A stretch of 64,000 nt of DNA from Deltaproteobacteria bacterium RIFCSPHIGHO2_02_FULL_44_16 (lineage in GTDB: Bacteria; UBA10199; 2-02-FULL-44-16). This document shows positions 25,524 to 33,828 of the stretch, in pieces. Each line of letters opens with the position of its first letter. Positions within the stretch are counted from its first letter, which is position 1. Under the pieces are notes generated by a model. That model saw only the letters and a list, made by a program, of their open reading frames with translations. It did not search any database and was not told where the DNA came from. The stretch covers positions 1-64,000 of the forward strand of contig MGRM01000014.1 in assembly GCA_001798185.1 (NCBI GenBank), read 5' to 3'. Position numbers and translations under genes: made by a program.

Positions 25524-26111
25524 CTAATATTTCCTTATTACCGCTTTCACAATGCCACCCAGTTTCAACTCCATTCGTGGCCGCAAGACTGGATATTTTG
25601 GATTTGCGGGAATAAGTTCCACGCTTGTTCCCCGTTTTTGAAAATATTTCAGTGTCCATTCGTTATCAATGTGGGCAAGAATGATGTCACCACTTCGTGC
25701 CGGTTTTCCTCGTTCGATGATGACGAGATCGCCTTCAAGAATTCCAGCATCGACCATCGAGTCGCCATTTACTTTGAGAAGAAAAGAAGCTTCGGGTTTG
25801 TCGATGAGAAATTCATCGAGCGAAAGAGTATCAATGAGTTCTTCTTCGGCAGGAGAGGGGAAACCGGCTTGGACGAAACCTGCGAGGGGGATACCAAGCC
25901 GGTCTCCCTTTGGAATGAGTCTCCCACTTTTATCTTTTTCAAGATAACCTTCAGTGATCAATTTTTGAGCAAAGCGAAAAGCAGCGTTTTTGGATTGATA
26001 TCCAAAGAGACGCGTCATTTCGCCGTAACTCGGGAGCCTTCGATTGGCTCGATAAAATCGTCGTAAAATGTCGATGTGATAAGGATCTACTACTTTTGGC
26101 GCAATGGTCAT
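25524..26111 (-). CDS. lexA: LexA-type SOS repressor
   Basis: The 195-residue product has an N-terminal winged-helix part (about residues 1-75) and a C-terminal S24 peptidase domain. The self-cleavage site is the Ala-Gly in GFVQAGFPSP, the nucleophile is Ser in VNGDSMVDAGI and the general base Lys in EWTLKYF. ATG 26111 follows GGAGGAGGT. A perfect palindromic operator lies upstream inside its own promoter. With dinB downstream this is a local SOS unit. The N-terminal half is less like E. coli LexA than the C-terminal half is. Confidence 0.9.
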   Translation of the reverse strand: MTIAPKVVDPYHIDILRRFYRANRRLPSYGEMTRLFGYQSKNAAFRFAQKLITEGYLEKDKSGRLIPKGDRLGIPLAGFVQAGFPSPAEEELIDTLSLDEFLIDKPEASFLLKVNGDSMVDAGILEGDLVIIERGKPARSGDIILAHIDNEWTLKYFQKRGTSVELIPANPKYPVLRPRMELKLGGIVKAVIRKY

Positions 26112-26137
26112 ACCTCCTCCTGGCGATGATGAAAAGA

Positions 26138-26166
26138 AGATGCGTGAACGATCGTTCACTTGTCAA
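26138..26166 (-). promoter_or_regulatory. lexA promoter with SOS box
   Basis: On the minus strand TTGACA (26166-26161) is followed by a 17-base spacer that is almost wholly the perfect palindrome GTGAACGATCGTTCAC (26144-26159), then a weak GCATCT. GAAC-N4-GTTC is the SOS-box form known from Bacillus and some other non-enteric groups. Its place between -35 and -10 fits direct autorepression. Confidence 0.7.
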
Positions 26167-26222
26167 AACATTTTCGAAAATTTCTTGAAATATTTTCCAA
26201 AAACCTGTCAATTGCGCACCTT

Positions 26223-27335
26223 ATGACAACAACCGTCATCATTGGTGGGGGAATTGTTGGGCTCAATATTGCGCTTGCGCTTCATGACGCCAAAAAAGGG
26301 GGCGAGATTTATCTCATTGAGGGTGAAGAGTTTTACGGGCATCACACGAGTGGTCGTAATAGCGAAGTGGTTCATGCTGGTCTTGCCTATCCACCAAACT
26401 CCTTAAAAATGAAACTTTGTGTTGAGGGAAATCGTCTCACCAAAGAATTGGCTCATCGTTTGAATGTTCCCATTCGCAAAGATGGAAAATGGGTGCTTGC
26501 GACAAACATCGAAGAAGCTGAAGGTCTTCACAAGCTTGCAACAACTGCAAAAGAGGGGGGATCGGTTGGACTTGAGTTTCGTGATCCCCAGGAAGCAGTT
26601 AATGCTGTCCCAGAACTGAAACTTCCGTATGCTGCGACGTTTTCACCTTCAACCGCGATGATTGATGCTGCTTCTTATGTCAAAGCCCTTGACCGCTATC
26701 TTTCGAGTCAAGCCGGAGTTGCTCTGATCAATCCGTGTAAGGTTACAGGGGTGAATGTTGCAGCATCAACCTTAGACACTGATCGTGGCGAAATGCCTTT
26801 TGATGTTCTCATTAATAGTGCAGGACTTTTTGCAGATGAAATTTATCACATGAGCGGTGGAAAACGAAAATTTGAAATTCGTCCTTTCAAAGGAGAATAT
26901 TATCGTTGGAAAAATGGGACATTACAGTCGGTCATTTATCCGGTTCCAGGTCGTTTTGTGAAAAAAGAAGCAAGTACTGATGGTGTTATGGTTTCAAGTC
27001 TTGGGATTCATGCGCATCGTAATGTCGGAGGAGATCTTCTCCTTGGACCTTCGCAAGTGAAGATCGATCCTAAAGCAAAAACCGATTATTCGTTTGTTTC
27101 TCCGCCAGAGGATTTCATTAAGGCGATGATTCCATTTGTCAAAAAACCTCCGACAGCCAATGATCTTGAAATGGCGTATGCTGGCAATCGTCCAAAACTC
27201 TATGAAGAGGGAAAACCTCTTGGCGATTTTATGATCGAACGCGAAGGAAATATCATTCATCTTCTCGGAATCGAATCTCCTGGCCTCACCGCTGCTCCTG
27301 CGATTGGAAAATATATTGTGCGGATGATGAGTTAA
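26223..27335 (+). CDS. FAD-dependent oxidoreductase, L-2-hydroxyglutarate dehydrogenase-like
   Basis: The 370-residue protein has an N-terminal Rossmann FAD-binding motif VIIGGGIVGLNIALAL and the DAO-family sequence GHHTSGRNSEVVHAGLAYP, characteristic of LhgO-like enzymes, plus a late IESPGLTAAPAIG. LhgO oxidises L-2-hydroxyglutarate to 2-oxoglutarate, passing electrons to quinone; the exact substrate is inferred. ATG 26223 gives the family N-terminus. It diverges from lexA over a 111-base gap holding both promoters. Confidence 0.85.
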   Translation: MTTTVIIGGGIVGLNIALALHDAKKGGEIYLIEGEEFYGHHTSGRNSEVVHAGLAYPPNSLKMKLCVEGNRLTKELAHRLNVPIRKDGKWVLATNIEEAEGLHKLATTAKEGGSVGLEFRDPQEAVNAVPELKLPYAATFSPSTAMIDAASYVKALDRYLSSQAGVALINPCKVTGVNVAASTLDTDRGEMPFDVLINSAGLFADEIYHMSGGKRKFEIRPFKGEYYRWKNGTLQSVIYPVPGRFVKKEASTDGVMVSSLGIHAHRNVGGDLLLGPSQVKIDPKAKTDYSFVSPPEDFIKAMIPFVKKPPTANDLEMAYAGNRPKLYEEGKPLGDFMIEREGNIIHLLGIESPGLTAAPAIGKYIVRMMS

Positions 27336-27363
27336 CTTTCTTTTGTTGTATTGTTTTTTGATC

Positions 27364-28518
27364 TCAACAAATGTCACCAGACCAAAGCATTTGGAGGAAC
27401 TCTTTTAAGGGATAAATGCTGACATCGTCGTATTGTGCTCGTCTTTCGCCGAGATAGACTCCGATACATTTTACTTTTGATTTCCCGACCTCCTGTTTCA
27501 TGCGATGGAGTCCCTTTTGAAAATCTTTTTTCCATATTGAAGCCGACTTGCATTCGATTGCAACATATCCACGATCTGTTTCAAAAAAGAAATCGACTTC
27601 AACATCGTCATGACTTCGCCAAAAAGTGAGGGGATAATTGAGTCCCGAATATGAAAAATAGGAGACAAGCTCATGATGAAGCAGAGTTTCGAGAAGCGCA
27701 CCGATTTCTTCCGGCAAGGGGGGATAAGGGAGTCGTCCCGAAAGAGATCGTGCAACCCCTGAATCGAAAAAATAAAACTTGGGATGTGCAATTTGTTTGG
27801 TCGCTCGCTTGAGTTTCCAGGCTTGAAGCCAAGAACCGATGAGAGTATCGACTAAAATTTCAAAAAAACCTTGCACTGTTTGCCTTGCAACTCCGGCATC
27901 GCGAGCAATATCGCTCACATTGGTCACTTGTCCATTCTGTCGTGCAGCCACTTCGAGAAAGCGGGCGAAACTTCCAATATTTCGGGTGAGAGCTTCCTCC
28001 TTGATCTCTTCCTTCAGATAAACTTCTGCATAAGAAGTTAAATAACTCTTTGGATCTTCTGCCGTGAGAGCAGTCGGAAGCATTCCATGTTCGATGGCGT
28101 GTGAAGGCTTAAAATCAAAATCAATTTCTTTTGAGGTCAGAGGAAAAAAATGAACCAGTCGTGCACGTCCAGCCAAAAGATTGGTTCCCGCTCTTTTCAA
28201 TTTTCTTGCGCTTGATCCACAGAGAATAAAACGGAGCTTCTTCTCCTCCATGAGCCGATGAACTTCATTGAGAAGCTCCGGCACCTTTTGCACTTCATCG
28301 ATAACGACCCATGAATCGGGAGATAAATGTTCAAGTTCGTGAAAGAGAAGGCTCGGATCTCTGGAAAGACGAAGTGCCTCTGATGTCGTAAGAAGGTTAT
28401 ACGTTGGCTCATGTGGGAAATGTTTGCGAATCCACGTCGATTTTCCCGTCCCTCGTGGCCCTAACAGGAGAATCGAAGTCTTGGGAGTTGTCAAAATGCG
28501 TTGAAACATCGACGGCAA
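27364..28518 (-). CDS. AAA ATPase with DUF4143 domain
   Basis: The 384-residue protein has Walker A LLGPRGTGKST, Walker B WVVIDEVQKVP, a sensor region FILCGSSARKL and a C-terminal DUF4143 nuclease-like domain with E-x-K (AIECKSA). Such ATPases are widespread and variable, often near toxin-antitoxin genes, and their role is not well established. The start may be ATG 28518 or 28509. It stands alone between the convergent LhgO-like gene and ychF. Confidence 0.85.
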   Translation of the reverse strand: MPSMFQRILTTPKTSILLLGPRGTGKSTWIRKHFPHEPTYNLLTTSEALRLSRDPSLLFHELEHLSPDSWVVIDEVQKVPELLNEVHRLMEEKKLRFILCGSSARKLKRAGTNLLAGRARLVHFFPLTSKEIDFDFKPSHAIEHGMLPTALTAEDPKSYLTSYAEVYLKEEIKEEALTRNIGSFARFLEVAARQNGQVTNVSDIARDAGVARQTVQGFFEILVDTLIGSWLQAWKLKRATKQIAHPKFYFFDSGVARSLSGRLPYPPLPEEIGALLETLLHHELVSYFSYSGLNYPLTFWRSHDDVEVDFFFETDRGYVAIECKSASIWKKDFQKGLHRMKQEVGKSKVKCIGVYLGERRAQYDDVSIYPLKEFLQMLWSGDIC

Positions 28519-28586
28519 TTATGCCGGAAATATGCCGGAAGTAAAGCCATTTTTTAGATGTCATCCCTGCAGGGGATGTTAGGGGC

Positions 28587-29681
28587 TTAAACATTAAACC
28601 GAAAATGCATGATGTCGCCGTCCTGGACAATGTATTCAGCCCCTTCAATGCGAAGGCGGCCCGCTTCTTTGACTTTGGCTTCACTCCCATATTTCATCAG
28701 ATCATCATACGAGAAAACTTCGGCTCGAATAAATCCTCGCTCAAAGTCAGAGTGAATCGCTCCTGCTGCTTGTGGAGCGGTTGATCCTTTTGGAATCGTC
28801 CAGGCGCGACACTCTTTTTTCCCAGCAGTAAAAAATGTCGTGAGATCTAAAAGTTTATAACCAGCGCGAATCAAGCGATGAAGTCCTGGTTCTGTGAGTC
28901 CCATCTCTGCAAGAAAATCTTTTTTCTCTTCATCCGAAAGTTCTGCTAGTTCGCTTTCAATGGAAGCGCTAATAAGCACTGCTTCCGCGCGATCGCTTTT
29001 TGCATAATCAATCACGCGTTTCATTTTTTCTGAAGGATGAGCAACATCGTTTTCATTCACATTGAGAACATAGAGAACGGGTTTTGCGGTGAGGAGATTG
29101 AGCTCGGCAAGGAGTGGACGTTCTTTTTCGTCAAGTGGTGTATGTCGTGCAGCTTTTCCTTGTTCTAAATGATTTTTTATTTTTTCAAGTGTTGAAAGTG
29201 AAGCTTGTGCTTCTTTATTTCCAATTTTTGCGAGCGACGCTGTTTTTTCAAAACGCTTGGCAAGACTTTCGAGGTCAGCAAGAATCAGTTCTGTCGTGAT
29301 CACTTCAATATCGCGAATGGGATCAACACTTTCATATTGATGAACAACACTTGTCTCTTCAAAACAACGAACCACATGCGCAATCGCATCAACGCTTCGA
29401 ATATTTCCTAAAAATTGATTGCCAAGACCTTCACCTTTATGGGCTCCAGCGACAAGCCCTGCAATATCGACAAATTCGACGGTTGTGGGAACAGTGCTTT
29501 TTGGTTCAAGGATTTTGCAGATATCGTCAAGACGTTTATCAGGAACAAAGGCAATCGCATTATGGGCGTCGATGGTGCAAAAAGGATAGTTTGCCGCAGG
29601 AACGCCTGCTTTTGTCATCGCGTTAAAAAGAGTCGACTTCCCGACGTTTGGGAGTCCAACAATTCCACAGTTAAATCCCAT
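28587..29681 (-). CDS. ychF: ribosome-associated ATPase YchF/OLA1
   Basis: The 364-residue product has Walker A GLPNVGKSTLFNAMT, the YchF nucleotide motif NVNEND in place of NKxD (ATP rather than GTP preference), DIAGLV, and a C-terminal TGS domain (GDIMHFRFNV). Length equals the family norm when started at ATG 29681; the upstream frame extension to 29765 is not family-like. It binds ribosomes and is linked to stress responses. Confidence 0.95.
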   Translation of the reverse strand: MGFNCGIVGLPNVGKSTLFNAMTKAGVPAANYPFCTIDAHNAIAFVPDKRLDDICKILEPKSTVPTTVEFVDIAGLVAGAHKGEGLGNQFLGNIRSVDAIAHVVRCFEETSVVHQYESVDPIRDIEVITTELILADLESLAKRFEKTASLAKIGNKEAQASLSTLEKIKNHLEQGKAARHTPLDEKERPLLAELNLLTAKPVLYVLNVNENDVAHPSEKMKRVIDYAKSDRAEAVLISASIESELAELSDEEKKDFLAEMGLTEPGLHRLIRAGYKLLDLTTFFTAGKKECRAWTIPKGSTAPQAAGAIHSDFERGFIRAEVFSYDDLMKYGSEAKVKEAGRLRIEGAEYIVQDGDIMHFRFNV

Positions 29682-29682
29682 A

Positions 29683-30390
29683 TTATTCTCGAGCTCGAAG
29701 AATGAGATAAGCAAGGTTGAGGAGCGCTGTTGCAGCGGCAGCGACATACGTGAGAGCAGCAGCATTCAAAACAGCAGCAACCCCTTTTTGCTCTGTGGGT
29801 TGAATAATTCCCGATTGAAGCAGAAATTCCTTTGCGCGACGACTTGCATCAAGCTCCACAGGGACCGTGATGAGTTGAAAGACAACCGCAATTCCAAAAA
29901 GAAGAATTCCAATTTTAACGAGTGAAAGGGCGTTCATCACAAAACCGATGAGAATCAAAAAATAGGAAATGTTACTTCCAAATGCTGCGACTGGCGTGAT
30001 GAGGTTTCGAAACTTGAGAGGCGCGTAGCCTTGCGCATGTTGAATCGCATGGCCTACTTCATGAGCGGCGATAGCCTGAGCTGCAATTGAACTTCCCGTA
30101 TACACATGCGGCGAGAGATGAACAGATTTCGTGCGCGGATCGTAATGATCGCTCAAATCTCCTCCATCACCTCCCATGCCGAAGCGTGCGCGGCGAGTGA
30201 CGGGTCCTACATGAGCATGAATCTCTGCAGCATGCAGCATTCGCTGGGCCACTTCGGCACCTGTCAAACCACTTTCAGATGATACTTTGCGATAACGGGC
30301 AAATGCCCCTTTCACTTTCGCTGTGGCCCAAAGAGAAAGAACAAGCGAGAAGAACATGACAAATAAATAAAGCGGATCCATGTAAAACAT
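29683..30390 (-). CDS. membrane zinc metallopeptidase, YugP-like
   Basis: The 235-residue protein has an N-terminal membrane segment, then HEVGH at about residue 110, two further hydrophobic helices, and ELDASRRA carrying the third zinc ligand Glu. This matches the neutral zinc metallopeptidase 2 (YugP) family of membrane proteases. ATG 30390 has AGGAGG just upstream. It ends one base before ychF starts on the same strand, so both are likely one transcript. Confidence 0.88.
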   Translation of the reverse strand: MFYMDPLYLFVMFFSLVLSLWATAKVKGAFARYRKVSSESGLTGAEVAQRMLHAAEIHAHVGPVTRRARFGMGGDGGDLSDHYDPRTKSVHLSPHVYTGSSIAAQAIAAHEVGHAIQHAQGYAPLKFRNLITPVAAFGSNISYFLILIGFVMNALSLVKIGILLFGIAVVFQLITVPVELDASRRAKEFLLQSGIIQPTEQKGVAAVLNAAALTYVAAAATALLNLAYLILRARE

Positions 30391-30510
30391 TGTTCCTCCT
30401 TTTTTGAAACGAAGAAGATATAAGATTGAGGTCGATGTTTGTCCAGGTCGAAACTTTTTTGTCATTTGTGTGATTTTTTTGTTGCATGAAGGTGAAGAAT
30501 GTAGATTATG

Positions 30511-30604
30511 CTTACGGAATGGCAGAACGCTTGAAGCGTCGTAAGTGGTCTTTACATATCAGGAAATTCAAAGCCCGGAGAGGTCTTACAACCCTCCGGG
30601 CTTT
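30511..30604 (+). ncRNA. structured leader or small RNA ending in a terminator
   Basis: CTTACG (30511-30516) can pair with CGTAAG (30540-30545), enclosing an inner hairpin ACGCT-TGA-AGCGT (30527-30539) and leaving a one-sided ten-base bulge GAATGGCAGA. A spacer then leads to a strong terminator. A weak promoter TTGCAT-N16-GATTAT (from about 30482) would start transcription near 30517, which cuts into the outer stem, so its start is uncertain. It matches no RNA class I know. It could be a separate small RNA or an attenuating leader of the five small genes. Confidence 0.4.
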
Positions 30605-30612
30605 TTCGTTTT
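30570..30612 (+). terminator. intrinsic terminator ahead of the small-gene cluster
   Basis: AAAGCCCGGAG (30570-30580), a 13-base loop, CTCCGGGCTTT (30594-30604) and a T-rich tail. It stands 56 bases before the first small gene, so either it ends a small RNA or it is an attenuator. A further hairpin TACTCG...CGAGTA (30630-30651) lies between it and the ribosome site. Confidence 0.85.
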
Positions 30613-30667
30613 TTCGTTAGCAACTTATTTTACTCGTTCGCGATACGAGTATTGAGAGGAGAAATAT

Positions 30668-30880
30668 ATGACTCGGCAAATCTGTGACAGACCAGTTTCG
30701 TGGAGTTCAGATATTGTTATAACAAAAACATTAACGCCTGTTGAAGTGCAAAAACTCTGTAGCAAAACAAAAACAATCCAGAACAGTGAATTTAACTTGA
30801 TCGACCCTCAACAACAGCAACTATTAATCAAATGTGGGGTAAGGGTTGTTGTGCCTTCTGCAGGCGGAGATTGGAGCTAG
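30668..30880 (+). CDS. small protein 1 of a five-gene cluster, function unknown
   Basis: The 70-residue product is polar, without signal peptide or membrane segment, and contains a helix-like stretch TLTPVEVQKLCSKTK and a Gln run (DPQQQQL). GAGAGGAG precedes ATG 30668. It is the first of five short genes on one strand, each with its own ribosome site and spaced by 8-19 bases. I recognise no family. The real support for coding is the repeated arrangement of good ribosome sites and ATG codons. Confidence 0.6.
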   Translation: MTRQICDRPVSWSSDIVITKTLTPVEVQKLCSKTKTIQNSEFNLIDPQQQQLLIKCGVRVVVPSAGGDWS

Positions 30881-30899
30881 AATCAAAAAGGAGGAACGT

Positions 30900-31121
30900 A
30901 TGAACCTTGATGTGAAACCAGTTTGTGATCGTATTCCAGAGGATGGGCATGGATGCGAAGCCCCATCTCCTCCTCAGCCTGATCCCGATGCACCAAAAGG
31001 TCCTCCTCCTTCACCACCGCCAGATGATTTTGGAAATCCAACAAATACGTATTCATTGATTGATCATGCAGCAAAAGAAAGAGTTCGGCATTTAGGAATT
31101 ATGAACACTTCACTTTCATAA
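30900..31121 (+). CDS. small protein 2 of the cluster, proline-rich
   Basis: The 73-residue product has a Pro-rich middle (PSPPQPDPDAPKGPPPSPPP) between a Cys-containing head (CDRIPEDGHGCE) and a helix-like tail (IDHAAKERVRHLGIM). AAAAAGGAGGAAC before ATG 30900 is a near-ideal ribosome site. There is no signal peptide. Unrecognised. Confidence 0.65.
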   Translation: MNLDVKPVCDRIPEDGHGCEAPSPPQPDPDAPKGPPPSPPPDDFGNPTNTYSLIDHAAKERVRHLGIMNTSLS

Positions 31122-31131
31122 AGGAGGGTTT

Positions 31132-31389
31132 ATGTTGGCAGCAGGAAAAGGACCTATATGTTATTATTTTACTGGCCCAGATGGTCGATATAATCCTTAT
31201 TATGTTGCAGGACCACTTCCTCAAAATACAGCAGTGAAAGCGCCAAAACCAGAAGCTTCACCACCTCCAGTTCGAAAAGCAGGAACACCAGCACAAAAAA
31301 GAGATGACGTTGTTATTGTTGATGCAGAGAGCACAAAATGTGCGCGTCGTATGGGACTTAACATTTGGTGTCATTTGCCACCATTATAA
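31132..31389 (+). CDS. small protein 3 of the cluster
   Basis: The 85-residue product has an aromatic head (GPICYYFTGPDGRYNPYYV), a Pro/Ala/Lys linker (KAPKPEASPPPVRKAG) and a C-terminal part with two Cys. AAAGGAGGG precedes ATG 31132. The head-linker-tail plan is shared loosely with proteins 2 and 4, so they may be diverged paralogues (inference). Unrecognised. Confidence 0.65.
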   Translation: MLAAGKGPICYYFTGPDGRYNPYYVAGPLPQNTAVKAPKPEASPPPVRKAGTPAQKRDDVVIVDAESTKCARRMGLNIWCHLPPL

Positions 31390-31402
31390 AAAGGAGAGAA
31401 AA

Positions 31403-31612
31403 ATGGCTCGTTATCATTCAGCAGATGTTGGATTCCCAGCTTGTGTAAGAGGTGACAGATCTCCGTATGTTCGACAAGAACCGCGCTCTGAAGAACCTGT
31501 GAAGAAAAAGGAGAAAGCAGAAGCAGCTCCTTCTGTACCAACACCACGAACGTGGAATGTCGCTGATGCTCAACAGTATAGACGAATAACAGGTCTTCCA
31601 TTAACACGTTAG
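31403..31612 (+). CDS. small protein 4 of the cluster
   Basis: The 69-residue product begins MARYHSADVGFPACVRGD, continues with a charged linker (EEPVKKKEKAEAAPSVPTP) and ends TWNVADAQQYRRITGLPLTR. AAAGGAGAG precedes ATG 31403. It has one Cys in the head, as do the other members. Unrecognised. Confidence 0.65.
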   Translation: MARYHSADVGFPACVRGDRSPYVRQEPRSEEPVKKKEKAEAAPSVPTPRTWNVADAQQYRRITGLPLTR

Positions 31613-31620
31613 GAGGATTT

Positions 31621-31818
31621 ATGGCGCGTGGTGTCGAAGGTTGTGCAACGCTTGTGTGGATGAATCGTTCGGGAACAATGACGCAAGAAATCCGGGAACA
31701 AAAACCTGCTCACGTGCAAACAGGAGCCAAAGCTCCTGATTCACCTCAGCCGGCAACAACGGGGTATCAAACTGTCGACCCTGGAACCCCACGTTACGTC
31801 AAACCCCGTCATTATTAA
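31621..31818 (+). CDS. small protein 5 of the cluster
   Basis: The 65-residue product begins MARGVEGCATLVWMNRSG and has a Pro/Gln-rich tail ending RYVKPRHY. TAGGAGG precedes ATG 31621, starting within the preceding stop codon. The rng gene follows 45 bases later and may be read from the same transcript. Unrecognised. Confidence 0.65.
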   Translation: MARGVEGCATLVWMNRSGTMTQEIREQKPAHVQTGAKAPDSPQPATTGYQTVDPGTPRYVKPRHY

Positions 31819-31863
31819 GCTGTTTGCTTTCCGTAAGCTCACTTGCTAAAGCAAAAAAATCCT

Positions 31864-33363
31864 ATGGCAAATGAGCTTATTCTCAATGTCACCTTAAGTG
31901 AAACCCGGGTTGCTCGTCTCGAAAACGGAGTTGTCTCTGAGCTTTTCATCGAGCGCATGCGTGACGAAGGGGTTGTCGGCAATATCTACAAGGGAAAAGT
32001 TGTTCGTGTCCTTCCTGGTATGCAAGCTGCATTTGTCGATATCGGCCTTGATCGCACTGCTTTTCTTCATGCATCTGATGTCGTCGAAGATCTCTCTTAT
32101 GATGAGGACGATGATGAGGCTTCTGGAAAACAGGAACGGCGCAAACCGCGAAAGGGGATTGATCGAGAGATCGAAAAGCTTTTGAAAGAAGGGGATGAAA
32201 TCCTCGTTCAAGTCGAAAAAGAGGCAATGGGGACCAAAGGGGCGCGTATTACCTCGCATATTTCCCTTCCGGGCCGATTTCTTGTTTATATGCCTACGGT
32301 TCGTCATATCGGGGCATCTCGTCGTATTTCGGATATTTCCGAACGCATTCGGCTCAAAAATCTTATTCGTAAACTTCATAAAGGTTCAGGGGGATTTATT
32401 GTCCGAACAGTTTCTGAAGGAGTGACCGAAAAAGAAATTCAAGCTGACATCGATTACCTCACGACACTCTGGAAAGAGATCGAGCAAAAAGTGGCAAAAG
32501 CAAAAGAGAAAGAACTCATTCAAGCAGAGCTCGGCGTGCTTGAACGTGTTGTTCGAGATTCTTTCACCCCAGATTTAACACGGTTGGTCGTAGATGCACC
32601 GAAAGCCTATGAGCAGATCGAAGGCTTTGTGAGCACCTACATGCCTGAAGGAAAGAAGGCGTTGGAACTTTATAAAGGGAGTGAACCCATTTTCGACGCC
32701 TTCGGAATCGAGGTCGAAATTACGCGTGCGCTCGGTCAGAAAGTGTGGCTGAAAAGCGGGGGATACATCATCATCGAACAAACCGAAGCGCTCACCGCAA
32801 TTGACGTCAATACCGGACGCTTTGTAGGGCGACGGGATGTGGAAGATACGATTCTCAAAACCAATCTCGAAGCGGTCAAAGAAATTGTCTATCAACTGAA
32901 ACTTCGCAATATCGGTGGCATTATTATTCTCGATTTTATCGACATGGAACGAATTCAAAATCGCACTAAAGTTTATAATGCTCTCAAAGAAGCGCTGAAA
33001 GCAGACCGAGCGCGTACCACTTTAACGAAGATATCCGAACTTGGCCTTGTAGAGATGACGCGGAAACGGACGCGCGACGATTTGCGACGCCAGCTTACCA
33101 ATGCATGTCCGGAATGCGATGGGAAAGGGTATCTTAAAAGTGCGACGACTGTCTGCTACGAAATCTTTCGTGAAATTCTCCGCGAAGTTGCACATTTAGA
33201 GGGGAAGCACGTCATTGTGACCTGTCATTCAAATGTGGCGAATGTTCTTTATGATGAAGAGAGGCAGCATTTAGAAGAGATCGAAAAGCAGATCAAACGT
33301 CGCATCAGCATTAAAAACATTCCAGAGTACCATTTAGAGCAATTTGAAGTTGCAGCGAAGTAA
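31864..33363 (+). CDS. rng: ribonuclease G/E family endoribonuclease
   Basis: The 499-residue protein has the S1 domain in the N-terminal third (VVGNIYKGKVVRVLPGMQAA, with an acidic insertion around DEDDDE), the catalytic Mg-binding aspartates in TAIDVNTGRF and IIILDFIDME, and the zinc-link CPECDGKG. RNase G/E cuts single-stranded 5' ends of rRNA precursors and mRNA. Length and lack of a long C-terminal scaffold make it RNase G-like. ATG 31864 gives the family N-terminus ANELILNVTL. Its stop lies in a 17-base inverted repeat. Confidence 0.93.
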   Translation: MANELILNVTLSETRVARLENGVVSELFIERMRDEGVVGNIYKGKVVRVLPGMQAAFVDIGLDRTAFLHASDVVEDLSYDEDDDEASGKQERRKPRKGIDREIEKLLKEGDEILVQVEKEAMGTKGARITSHISLPGRFLVYMPTVRHIGASRRISDISERIRLKNLIRKLHKGSGGFIVRTVSEGVTEKEIQADIDYLTTLWKEIEQKVAKAKEKELIQAELGVLERVVRDSFTPDLTRLVVDAPKAYEQIEGFVSTYMPEGKKALELYKGSEPIFDAFGIEVEITRALGQKVWLKSGGYIIIEQTEALTAIDVNTGRFVGRRDVEDTILKTNLEAVKEIVYQLKLRNIGGIIILDFIDMERIQNRTKVYNALKEALKADRARTTLTKISELGLVEMTRKRTRDDLRRQLTNACPECDGKGYLKSATTVCYEIFREILREVAHLEGKHVIVTCHSNVANVLYDEERQHLEEIEKQIKRRISIKNIPEYHLEQFEVAAK

Positions 33364-33434
33364 GTGCCGTGCACTTATTTGAAAAAAAAACGCATTATAT
33401 TGCAGTTTTATTCATATTAAGTGCACGGCACTTA
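33361..33434. repeat. 17-base inverted repeat after rng
   Basis: TAAGTGCCGTGCACTTA (33361-33377) and TAAGTGCACGGCACTTA (33418-33434) are perfect complements around a 40-base A/T-rich loop. The first three bases are the rng stop codon. A shorter palindrome of similar style, AAGTGTCTGACACTT, is at 63558-63572. Confidence 0.8.
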
Positions 33435-33513
33435 AATAAATGAATATCAGCTTGACGAAGCCTTGTGGGCTGGGCTAAGCGTACCCCTCTTTTATCATTC
33501 TAAGGAGTAACTC

Positions 33514-33825
33514 GTGTACGCAATTGTCAGAACAGGTGGAAAGCAATATCGTGTCAGCAAAGGGGAGCGTTTCTTTGTCGAGAAACTCGAAGGAGATGTC
33601 GGTTCCGTGGTGACGCTTGACGATATTCTTCTTATTGGCGGTAAAGGGGATGTCAAACTCGGAACACCGACAATTGCAGGAGCAGCGATCAGTGCAAAGA
33701 TCGTGGATCAAGGTCGCGATAAGAAAGTGATTGTTTTTAAGAAAAAACGTCGCAAGGGATATTCAAAGAAACAGGGACATCGTCAACCTTACACTCAGCT
33801 CGAAGTGACTGAGGTCAAGGGATAA
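33514..33825 (+). CDS. rplU: 50S ribosomal protein L21
   Basis: The 103-residue protein begins MYAIVRTGGKQYRVSKGERF and ends with the basic KKKRRKGYSKKQGHRQPYT typical of bL21. It binds 23S rRNA in the large subunit. The start is GTG 33514 behind AAGGAG. It opens the usual rplU-rpmA-obg group. A possible weak -35 TTGACG lies at 33453. Confidence 0.97.
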   Translation: MYAIVRTGGKQYRVSKGERFFVEKLEGDVGSVVTLDDILLIGGKGDVKLGTPTIAGAAISAKIVDQGRDKKVIVFKKKRRKGYSKKQGHRQPYTQLEVTEVKG

Positions 33826-33828
33826 ACT

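Noticed and set aside
30486-30620. 44-codon open frame (basic peptide) across the leader and terminator
   Set aside because: No ribosome site, and the frame runs through a perfect terminator hairpin; the base pairing explains the sequence better.
33453-33481. promoter of rplU from TTGACG
   Set aside because: The -10 region (CTAAGC) is too poor to support a call.
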